Shown here in pieces: positions 1-5,046 of a stretch of 5,046 nt of DNA. Position numbers and translations under genes: made by a program. Below the pieces are notes generated by a model that made no database searches, was not told the origin of the DNA, and saw only the letters and a list, made by a program, of their open reading frames with translations. The first letter of the stretch is position 1. Each line of letters begins with the position of its first letter. The stretch spans positions 1 through 5,046 of the forward strand of contig MHDW01000084.1 of assembly GCA_001803645.1 (NCBI GenBank). The letters are read 5' to 3'. Origin of the DNA: Nitrospirae bacterium GWC2_42_7 (GTDB taxonomy: Bacteria; Nitrospirota; Thermodesulfovibrionia; Thermodesulfovibrionales; UBA6898).

Positions 1-1
1 A

Positions 2-808
2 AAAGGATTGACGCGGCAAAGAAATTATGGGATATCAAAGGCGAAATATGAAATTATTGGATTTACCGATGATGACAGCCTCTTTGAGCCTGACTATTTT
101 TCAAGGATTATGGAACTATATGAAAAAGATACATCAAAAGAAATCGGAGGGGTTGCTGGTTTTATCATTCAAGTTGAACACTCTCAAATTATTGAAATCG
201 ATGGACGACTTAACAACGTTGTTAAAAAAGAAGATTTCTCGGACTTAATGAAGGAATTTTTTTTCAAATTTCCGACGTTACACCGGTCGAAGATGAGGGA
301 AAGGATAGAAAAACTACTCTTAATGCACTCTGAAGAAGGTACATACTGTGCCGGTAAAGGAAGATTTTATTGCCTTAGAACTTTGTTTAGAGGACAAAAA
401 ACTGTAGATTTTTTGCAGGGGATAGCTTTTTATAGGAAGGAAGTTTTTGACGCCGTCAAGTATTCCGAGTTTTTTCAGGGATACGGCTTTGGTGAAGACG
501 TCCATTTCTCACTTCAAGTCGGCAAACAATATAAACTCATGGTTGATGGAGAGGCCATGAGCTATCATCTCCATGCTCCTTCGGGTCGACCTGATATTTA
601 CTGGATAGGATATATGCATGCGCGGAACCATTTCTACATATTCAAAAATTATGAAGAACGCAATATACTTAATCATTTTGTTTTCTTTTATTTCTTTTGC
701 TTAAATGCAATCTTAGATGTTTTACCGGCAATTATTGGTAAAAACTCATTATATAGGATACGGATGTTTGTCGGCCGGATAAATGGGGTCATTCATGAGT
801 TCTCATGA
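2..808 (+). CDS. Family 2 glycosyltransferase, 3' part (start lies upstream)
   Basis: This is the C-terminal 268 residues of a GT-A fold, family 2 glycosyltransferase. Such enzymes transfer a sugar from a nucleotide-sugar to a growing glycan at the cytoplasmic face of the membrane. The frame is open from base 2 and begins with KGLTRQRNYGI, which in this family lies just before the metal/nucleotide-binding motif; that motif follows as FTDDDS at window residues 21-26. The real start, with the first beta strands, is therefore off the window, and the in-frame TTG at position 8 is internal. An acceptor-site half follows: DFLQGIAFYRKEVFD (about 136-150), then GYGFGEDVHFS (160-170), with the ED pair typical of the catalytic base region, then SYHLHAPSGR. 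A hydrophobic stretch at about 223-245 could be a membrane anchor. A charged, probably helical insert lies at about 78-115. The gene ends 21 bases before the sulfotransferase and is probably in one operon with it. Sugar specificity cannot be told. Confidence 0.9.
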   Translation, partial: KGLTRQRNYGISKAKYEIIGFTDDDSLFEPDYFSRIMELYEKDTSKEIGGVAGFIIQVEHSQIIEIDGRLNNVVKKEDFSDLMKEFFFKFPTLHRSKMRERIEKLLLMHSEEGTYCAGKGRFYCLRTLFRGQKTVDFLQGIAFYRKEVFDAVKYSEFFQGYGFGEDVHFSLQVGKQYKLMVDGEAMSYHLHAPSGRPDIYWIGYMHARNHFYIFKNYEERNILNHFVFFYFFCLNAILDVLPAIIGKNSLYRIRMFVGRINGVIHEFS

Positions 809-813
809 ATTTA

Positions 814-820
814 GCGGAGG
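814..820 (+). promoter_or_regulatory. Ribosome binding site that decides the TTG start of the sulfotransferase
   Basis: GCGGAGG lies just after the GT2 stop and ends nine bases before the TTG at 830. An in-frame stop (TAA, 824-826) lies immediately upstream of that TTG, so no earlier start is possible in this frame. The next in-frame starts would cut into the PAPS-binding region. The ATG at 805, which overlaps the GT2 stop, is in another frame and is not used by the recognisable protein. Confidence 0.75.
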
Positions 821-829
821 GCTTAAAAA

Positions 830-1681
830 TTGATAAACACATCAGGAGAATTACTTTCAAGATATTACTTTCGTCATCCCATATTTATTGTAGGCACGGG
901 ACGGTCCGGGACATCTGTTCTCCACAGAGCTTTGGGAGAGCATCCTCGAATTTATTCTATTTCCGGGGAGTCGCCATTTGTCTCACAAATTGGCGAATTT
1001 ATGTGTCGTTATGAGAATAGTGAAATAAAAGATTACTACATAAAGTCTCTGCAGTTTCCCAAGAAATATCTATATGATTCTTTTCGCAGATTATGCTTAG
1101 AAAGTGCCATTGGGTCCAAATACGGGTTAATTATCATTCTTAAGAGCTTAATGCTTCGCAGAATTTCGATAGTAAGGAATAGATATTGGTGCGCAAAGAC
1201 ATTTCCGACATTTGAATCTTATCAAGGACTCATCACGCTTTTTCCTACTGCAAAATTCATTTATATTTTTCGCAATGGACTTGACGTAGTTCAATCAAGG
1301 AGCCGTTTTGCAGGCTTTAGGAAAAGTGAGTTTAGCTCGCACTGCAGTGTGTGGGCACAGAGCATTAATAAATATGATTATCTCACAAATGTTCCGTCTG
1401 CCATTCATATTAGGCATGAAGAACTGCTTGTTACTCCAGCACAAGTATTGAAGCGAGTATACGCTTTTGTTGGGCTAGAGGAAAACCCTAAGCCTCTTGA
1501 TTTCTTGGCTAATACTATTGTTCATCCGCTTGATAAGCCGACAGAAAAAGGAGTTAAGGTAAAGGAAATATTTCTAAAGCGTCAACCGGCCTTTATGACC
1601 TGGACTTCTGAGCAGAGAGAATTGTTTAAGAAAATATGCGGCGATGCAATGGCCTCGTTAGGCTATGAGATACCTTTCTAA
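830..1681 (+). CDS. PAPS-dependent sulfotransferase (Sulfotransfer_3-like)
   Basis: This 283-residue protein resembles sulfotransferases that move a sulfuryl group from PAPS to a hydroxyl, most often on a carbohydrate. The 5'-phosphosulfate-binding loop is GTGRSGTSVLHRAL at residues 22-35, followed by EHPRI. The 3'-phosphate-binding motif is FIYIFRNGLDVVQSRSR at 143-159, with Arg148 and Ser156 as the likely contacts. Between them, WCAKTFPTFESY (120-131) matches the W-x-x-K-(S/T)-P-like segment of the family. IRHEELLVTPAQVLKRVYAF (194-213) matches the usual R-Y-E-D-L...P...L...F element, and the C-terminal ...LGYEIPF is also typical. No signal peptide or clear membrane segment is seen, so it is probably a cytoplasmic enzyme acting on lipid-linked or nucleotide-activated sugars. 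The length is normal and the frame intact. Lying between a GT2 gene and a Wzy/WaaL-like gene, it most likely sulfates the glycan made here; this is inference. Initiation is at TTG. The acceptor is unknown; a lipid or small-molecule acceptor is possible. Confidence 0.87.
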   Translation: MINTSGELLSRYYFRHPIFIVGTGRSGTSVLHRALGEHPRIYSISGESPFVSQIGEFMCRYENSEIKDYYIKSLQFPKKYLYDSFRRLCLESAIGSKYGLIIILKSLMLRRISIVRNRYWCAKTFPTFESYQGLITLFPTAKFIYIFRNGLDVVQSRSRFAGFRKSEFSSHCSVWAQSINKYDYLTNVPSAIHIRHEELLVTPAQVLKRVYAFVGLEENPKPLDFLANTIVHPLDKPTEKGVKVKEIFLKRQPAFMTWTSEQRELFKKICGDAMASLGYEIPF

Positions 1682-1745
1682 TTACTTGGGATGTTGCTTA
1701 GCTTCAAGGCTTTTAGGTAATCGATCTGGTGAAACTAAATTCTCC

Positions 1746-1770
1746 ACGTCTTCAGGTTGTGCTGAGACGT
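1746..1770 (+). repeat. Short bulged hairpin in the gap
   Basis: ACGTCT (1746-1751) pairs with AGACGT (1765-1770). After one bulged T at 1752, CAG (1753-1755) pairs with CTG (1762-1764), leaving the loop GTTGTG. This gives nine base pairs with one bulge. No T-run follows on either strand, so it does not look like an intrinsic terminator. It could be an RNA-processing or leader structure, or chance. Confidence 0.4.
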
Positions 1771-1850
1771 TGAAGGAGAGCCATTGATTATAGGAATACA
1801 CATAGAAGTAAGTTCGTCTTGGCATCCAATCAGGCAACCAATATGGAAGC

Positions 1851-1858
1851 AAGGTGAT
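1851..1858 (+). promoter_or_regulatory. Ribosome binding site that decides the ATG start of the ligase
   Basis: AAGGTGAT includes AGGTGAT, which matches seven consecutive bases of the classical GGAGGTGATC anti-16S complement. It ends four bases before the ATG at 1863. An in-frame GTG at 1854 lies inside this site and would have only a weaker GGAAG close upstream, so the ATG is preferred. Confidence 0.6.
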
Positions 1859-1862
1859 ATGT

Positions 1863-3233
1863 ATGAATGAATTTAAACAGATTAGTATTGATAAAATAAG
1901 GAAAATTGGCGACTTATTTTCATTTGAAATAGATTTTCCTGCTTGGCACAACATTGTGCTTTTTCTCTCTCTTCTGTTTTTAGTTTCTATCCTCGTGTTT
2001 GAAACAAAAATAGTGTTAATCCTTCTCGTAGGTGCAGTTTTAATTACCACAGTACTATTAAAGCCGGCATATATTTACCTTCTCTTTATCTCATTATTTT
2101 CAATTGAGGGCTTTACTGTATTTGAAGGTGTTTCGTACCCAAAAATCGTAGGGCTTCTGTTGATGATTGGTTTAACACTGAAATTAGCCTTAAAAAAAGA
2201 CTCAATACCAAAAGACAGCTCATATAAGTATTTTTTCCTTTTTTTTATCGGGAGCGTTGTTTCATTTGCATTTGCAAAAAATCTCACTGTATCTTTTCAG
2301 ATATACATCACTTATATTTCGTTATTCATTCTTTACATTTTCACCCGGTATTTTCTGAAAAATATGGAAGATGTACACAATGCTCTCAACGCTATTTTTT
2401 TCAGCACCATCCTTGTATTTGCAATAGTACAGATTATGAATCTCTCTGTGCGTCATCGTTTTGATTCACGTATTAGTAGCGGAATGGGCGATCCGAATGA
2501 ATTCGCCTCTTATATTCTAGTATTGATCCCTCTTGTGTTATATCGTGCAATACACAGTTTTGGTATTCGGAAAATAATATTTTGGGGAGTTCTTATTATC
2601 TATATTTTGCTTCTGGTTGCCACTGGTTCAAGGGGTGGAGTACTCGGTTTCTTAGGTGCTTCAGCAGTTCTCATTTACTATTATGGTATTGGCAAAATGC
2701 GGCAAATAGTTATTTTTCTTATTTTAGTGGCAACAATAGCCATATTTTTCATACCGGATGAGTTTTGGTTCAGAGTAACAACGATTACTAATCCAGAAAC
2801 GGAGAGAGGACACGCGATATCACTCAGGATAGGTCATTACAAAGCAGCCGTGAAAATGATTTTAGATTATCCTATAGCTGGAGTGGGCTTGGCTAATTTT
2901 AAGTTCAATAATATGAATTACGGTGATACAGAACAACAAGTTGTTCATAATACTTACCTCGAAATATTAACCGGTGGAGGACTGCTTAGTTTCATACCAT
3001 TTATGCTAATTTTGCTCAGCTGTTGGAGTAAATTAAATATAAAGATGAAGGTCGATAAGAATATTGTGGATATTCTCATTTCTTTAAAAGCGTCCTTTGT
3101 TTCAATTTTGATTACTTCTTTTTTTCTCTCGGCAGATCACAAGAAAATACTTTGGTTTCTTCTTGCTCTCATTTCATCAGTCTTCTATATAGCGTCAGAA
3201 CAAAACAAAAAAAGGGATATAAGTCTGCGATGA
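1863..3233 (+). CDS. O-antigen ligase/polymerase-like membrane protein (Wzy_C/WaaL family)
   Basis: This 456-residue, very hydrophobic protein has roughly 12-14 membrane segments (about 31-46, 49-66, 93-109, 122-138, 143-160, 175-193, 213-231, 237-253, 257-274, 279-297, 371-388, 405-422, 427-443). It carries hallmarks of the O-antigen ligase/Wzy_C family: GDPNEFA at 209-215, ATGSRGG at 253-259, and a large hydrophilic loop between about 298 and 370. That loop contains SLRIGHYKAA (320-329), DYPIAGVGLANF (335-346) and VVHNTYLEI (360-368). The conserved loop Arg and His (here probably Arg322 and His362) are thought to be important for glycan transfer from undecaprenyl-diphosphate. The likely role is polymerising or ligating repeat units on the outer face of the inner membrane. 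Sequence features alone do not separate Wzy-type polymerase from WaaL-type ligase. Among glycosyltransferase and sulfotransferase genes, a polymerase role for the locus glycan is the better guess. The stop overlaps the next gene's start (ATGA, 3230-3233), suggesting coupled translation. Confidence 0.88.
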   Translation: MNEFKQISIDKIRKIGDLFSFEIDFPAWHNIVLFLSLLFLVSILVFETKIVLILLVGAVLITTVLLKPAYIYLLFISLFSIEGFTVFEGVSYPKIVGLLLMIGLTLKLALKKDSIPKDSSYKYFFLFFIGSVVSFAFAKNLTVSFQIYITYISLFILYIFTRYFLKNMEDVHNALNAIFFSTILVFAIVQIMNLSVRHRFDSRISSGMGDPNEFASYILVLIPLVLYRAIHSFGIRKIIFWGVLIIYILLLVATGSRGGVLGFLGASAVLIYYYGIGKMRQIVIFLILVATIAIFFIPDEFWFRVTTITNPETERGHAISLRIGHYKAAVKMILDYPIAGVGLANFKFNNMNYGDTEQQVVHNTYLEILTGGGLLSFIPFMLILLSCWSKLNIKMKVDKNIVDILISLKASFVSILITSFFLSADHKKILWFLLALISSVFYIASEQNKKRDISLR

Positions 3234-4363
3234 GTCTCACTATCGCCCAATTCAACGCTGATCTTCACAGAGCTGGTCAGCAGAGGGTAGTTGTAGACCT
3301 TGCGAAAGGATTCAAGCGCAAGGGACATCGGTCCATGGTCTGCACTACCTTATCAGAAGGAGATCTCGTGCAAGAATTGAGGGCAGATGGTATTATGTTT
3401 AAACATTTTAATTTACTGAAGAATTATGATATCAGAACAATCATGCCGGTTATTAGATATCTCGATCATCATAGAGTGGATGTTGTAATTACGCATGGTT
3501 TTTACGGAAGTTTCATCCCGAGGATTTCAACCATATGTTCAAGAGTTCCGGTGCTCATACATGTTGAGCATAATGTTTCCGATGAAAAAAGGATCTATCA
3601 TGTGCTTTTCAATAAGTTCTTTTCCTTGTTCATTGATAAGATCGTCTGTGTTTCCGAGAACGCAAAAAAATCCCTCATGAAGATCGAGAATTTGTACGAT
3701 GAAAAAGTAACGGTCATCCCTAACGGACTCAATACAGAACGATTTTCATCTGTCGAGATAAGAAAAAAAGAACAGCAGTCTGTAAAAAGAGTTGGCATAA
3801 TAGGCAGATTTTATGAGCAAAAGGGCCACATTTATTTTGTAAAAGCAGCAGAGAAGATAATTCGATCCCATAAAAACGTTGAGTTTATATTTGTAGGGGA
3901 TGGTCCCTTGAAACCTTCGATCGAAAAGAGGGTCAAAGAATCAGGGCTTGGATCGTATTGTCATTTTTATGGAGAAAGGTCCGATATTGGCGAGTTGCTT
4001 CAGACATTGGATGTTTTTGTCCTGGCCTCATTGTGGGAGGGACTTCCCATCAGTCTTCTGGAGGCCCAATATTTTGGAGTTGCCTCGGTCGTAACTGATG
4101 TGGGTGGTAATTCTGAGGTAGTAAAAAATGGACACAATGGACTTCTGGTCCCTTCACATGACCCTGAGAAACTTGCAGCTGCTGTTCTCAAGGTGCTCTG
4201 TGATGATGAACTCAGGTCTAATTGCAGTATAAATGGGAAAAAGGTATTAGAGCAGAAATATTCGCTCATCAAGATGGTAGATTCCTACCTTGATCTGATC
4301 TCTGATCTGATGAGAGAGCCTGAAAAAAAACGGCGGTACCGTCTGTTCAGGCTCTTCTCATAA
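3230..4363 (+). CDS. Family 4 glycosyltransferase (GT-B fold, glycosyl transferases group 1)
   Basis: This is a 377-residue retaining GT-B glycosyltransferase of normal length. The N-terminal acceptor domain covers about 1-160: IAQFNADLHRAGQQRVVVDLA at the start, then VDVVITHGFYGSFIPR (83-98) and HVEHNV (111-116). The linker VTVIPNGLNTERF (160-172) is a GT4 hallmark. The donor domain begins with VGIIGRFYEQKGH (188-200), continues with FIFVGDGP (219-226), and has the E-x7-E donor-binding motif in EGLPISLLE (Glu270, Glu278). VVTDVGGNSEVV and GHNGLLVPSHDP complete it. The start is the ATG at 3230, overlapping the ligase stop; the frame extends upstream to a TTG at 3152, but that part overlaps ligase coding sequence and lacks family similarity. 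AAAGGGAT (3211-3218) is a rather distant ribosome binding site, so coupling to ligase translation is likely. It is a soluble or membrane-associated cytoplasmic enzyme adding one sugar to the lipid-linked unit; the sugar is unknown. An Arg/Lys-rich tail (EKKRRYRLFRLF) may touch the membrane. Confidence 0.92.
   Translation: MSLTIAQFNADLHRAGQQRVVVDLAKGFKRKGHRSMVCTTLSEGDLVQELRADGIMFKHFNLLKNYDIRTIMPVIRYLDHHRVDVVITHGFYGSFIPRISTICSRVPVLIHVEHNVSDEKRIYHVLFNKFFSLFIDKIVCVSENAKKSLMKIENLYDEKVTVIPNGLNTERFSSVEIRKKEQQSVKRVGIIGRFYEQKGHIYFVKAAEKIIRSHKNVEFIFVGDGPLKPSIEKRVKESGLGSYCHFYGERSDIGELLQTLDVFVLASLWEGLPISLLEAQYFGVASVVTDVGGNSEVVKNGHNGLLVPSHDPEKLAAAVLKVLCDDELRSNCSINGKKVLEQKYSLIKMVDSYLDLISDLMREPEKKRRYRLFRLFS
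4315..4355 (+). repeat. Perfect 10-bp inverted repeat at the 3' end of the GT4 gene
   Basis: AGAGCCTGAA (4315-4324) is the exact reverse complement of TTCAGGCTCT (4346-4355), with a 21-base loop that itself contains the self-complementary CGGTACCG. It lies in the last codons of the GT4 gene and ends a few bases before the stop. No T-run follows, so it is not a standard terminator. It could stabilise or process the mRNA between two genes, or limit read-through. Confidence 0.5.
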
Positions 4364-4373
4364 GACTCAATTT

Positions 4374-4380
4374 AAAAGGG
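4374..4380 (+). promoter_or_regulatory. Ribosome binding site of the last glycosyltransferase gene
   Basis: AAAAGGG in the 24-base gap after the GT4 stop ends seven bases before the ATG at 4388. This supports that ATG, which has the right distance and opens a frame running uninterrupted to the window end. Confidence 0.55.
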
Positions 4381-4387
4381 AAAGTCA

Positions 4388-5046
4388 ATGATAGTTTATA
4401 TAACAGCAAAAGCCCCTTATGGACAGCTCGGGGAGGCATATATTCTGCCCGAAATGTCTGCTATAAAGGAAAAAGGCATGGAATTGCTCATTTTCCCAAG
4501 GGACAGGTCAGATGAGCTTTTTCACACAAGCGCAAAACATCTTCTCGACAATACCTTAAGTTGTCCGATAATGGACCTTGCCATAGCAAAAAGTTTTCTA
4601 AAGACCGTCTTTCAGCGGCCGCTTCTGTTCCTCGATATCATAAGCAATATTGTCTTACTGTCCAGAAATATTCAAATTGCTTTAAAGAATTTGATCGTGC
4701 TTCCCAAGTCAATATATCTCTCCGGGATATTGAGAAAGAAAAAAATTCTTCACATTCATGCTCACTATGGCTCTACAACTTCGACGATGGCCTATATTAT
4801 TTCGAGATTTACAGGTATACCATGGAGTTTCACTGTTCACAGATGGGACATTCCTGAAAATAATCTTCTGGGCCTCAAATGCAAGAATGCAGCTTTTGTC
4901 AGAGCGATAGATAAGAAAGGGAGGGAAGAAGTGATAGGGATCGTGAATGAGAGTCCTCAGACAGACAGGATAAAAGTTATTCATGTAGGCGTAAACGTTG
5001 ATTGCTCCCGCAAAGAAGCTGAAACCGGACAGAGGGCTTTTACTTT
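4388..5046 (+). CDS. Second GT4-type glycosyltransferase, N-terminal 219 residues (3' end off window)
   Basis: Translation from the ATG at 4388 stays open to the last base, giving 219 complete codons. The protein begins MIVYITAKAPYGQLGEAYILP, a beta strand followed by a glycine-containing loop with EAYILPEM. This resembles the F/L-x-E-T-F-I-x-x-E-M start seen in many colanic-acid/EPS-type GT4 enzymes (WcaL-like group). Further on, ILHIHAHYGSTTSTMAYIIS (120-139) and TGIPWSFTVHRWDI (142-155) match the acceptor-domain signature of that group (HxHFG...A...GIP(F/W)SFT.H..DI), here with HRWDI where HAxDI or HGxD is common. KVIHVGVNVD (196-205) is the usual inter-domain linker (cf. V-I-x-N-G-V-D). 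The donor-binding domain with E-x7-E lies beyond the window, so activity cannot be judged. It follows the previous GT4 by 24 bases and is probably in the same operon. Assignment to GT4 is fairly sure; sugar and linkage are unknown. Confidence 0.83.
   Translation, partial: MIVYITAKAPYGQLGEAYILPEMSAIKEKGMELLIFPRDRSDELFHTSAKHLLDNTLSCPIMDLAIAKSFLKTVFQRPLLFLDIISNIVLLSRNIQIALKNLIVLPKSIYLSGILRKKKILHIHAHYGSTTSTMAYIISRFTGIPWSFTVHRWDIPENNLLGLKCKNAAFVRAIDKKGREEVIGIVNESPQTDRIKVIHVGVNVDCSRKEAETGQRAFT

Larger units (their letters stand above)
1682..1862 (+). other. 181-base gap between sulfotransferase and ligase genes, no assigned gene
   Basis: This is the only long break in an otherwise tightly packed gene set. 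It holds a bulged hairpin at 1746-1770, a purine-rich AAGGAGAG (1773-1780) placed ahead of a TTG-initiated 28-codon frame (1784-1870), and a 47-codon frame on the opposite strand (1825 to 1682). I found no convincing -35/-10 pair and no hairpin followed by a T-run, so neither a promoter nor a Rho-independent terminator can be called. The gap could be an untranslated leader of the ligase gene, a scar from a lost gene, or an insertion/recombination junction. Confidence 0.6.

Noticed and set aside
805..1014. ATG overlapping the GT2 stop (ATGA) opening a 69-codon frame
   Set aside because: It looks like translational coupling, but the frame overlaps the sulfotransferase in a different frame and shows no family resemblance; the GGAGG site fits the TTG at 830 instead.
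1770..1812. TTGAAG/TTGATT followed by AT-rich bases as a possible sigma-70 promoter before the ligase gene
   Set aside because: No hexamer close to TATAAT at 16-18 bases spacing; not supportable as a promoter.
2231..2246. T6CCT8 tract in the ligase gene, plus other 7-8 base T or A runs (257-264, 2395-2401, 4323-4330)
   Set aside because: Considered as slippage-based phase variation. The runs are short, encode ordinary Phe/Lys codons in AT-rich DNA, and all frames are intact.
4000..4272. 90-codon minus-strand frame inside the GT4 gene
   Set aside because: Antisense shadow of a clearly coding donor domain with conserved motifs; no independent start signal or recognisable product.
4291..4311. 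TGATCTGAT repeated at 4291-4299 and 4303-4311
   Set aside because: A 12-base partial duplication encoding DLIS-DLM in the GT4 C-terminal helix; only two copies, in frame, and probably a trivial local duplication or chance.
4561..4857. 98-codon + strand frame inside the last glycosyltransferase, and the overlapping minus-strand frame 4984-4709
   Set aside because: Both are shadows of the frame from 4388, which carries the GT4 motifs and stays open to the window end.
1..5046. Search for CRISPR arrays, tRNA/rRNA genes, insertion sequences or phage genes
   Set aside because: No regularly spaced repeats, no tRNA-like cloverleaf seen, no transposase-like protein, and no terminal inverted repeats with target duplications; nearly all sequence is explained by the five polysaccharide genes.

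Overview
The window is a segment of a surface-polysaccharide (exopolysaccharide, capsule or O-antigen type) biosynthesis cluster. It holds five genes, all on the + strand, and two of them run off the window ends. The DNA is fairly AT-rich. Every assigned start has a purine-rich Shine-Dalgarno-like sequence upstream, and one start is TTG, so this is bacterial DNA. The polytopic O-antigen ligase/polymerase protein fits a Gram-negative (diderm) host best, but that family also occurs in monoderms. Nothing in the window identifies the genus.

Layout: (1) 2-808, the 3' part of a family 2 glycosyltransferase, with its start upstream of the window. (2) 830-1681, a PAPS-dependent sulfotransferase starting at TTG behind a strong GGAGG. 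(3) 1682-1862, the only sizeable non-coding gap; it contains a short hairpin and two doubtful small reading frames. (4) 1863-3233, an O-antigen ligase/polymerase-like membrane protein. (5) 3230-4363, a family 4 glycosyltransferase whose ATG overlaps the previous stop in ATGA. (6) 4388-5046, the N-terminal half of a second family 4-type glycosyltransferase, cut by the window end.

Inferred joint role: cytoplasmic glycosyltransferases (GT2 and two GT4) add sugars to a lipid-linked repeat unit. The sulfotransferase probably places a sulfate on one of those sugars. The Wzy/WaaL-like membrane protein then polymerises or ligates the exported glycan on the outer face of the inner membrane. Flippase, initiating transferase, chain-length regulator and nucleotide-sugar genes are not in this window. 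The donor and acceptor sugars cannot be read from the sequence.

The gene order and families are ordinary for such clusters. I found no convincing new system. The points most worth a second look are the sulfotransferase inside the glycan cluster, the unexplained 181-base gap, an inverted repeat across the 3' end of the first GT4 gene, and a base-composition difference between the two halves of the window.
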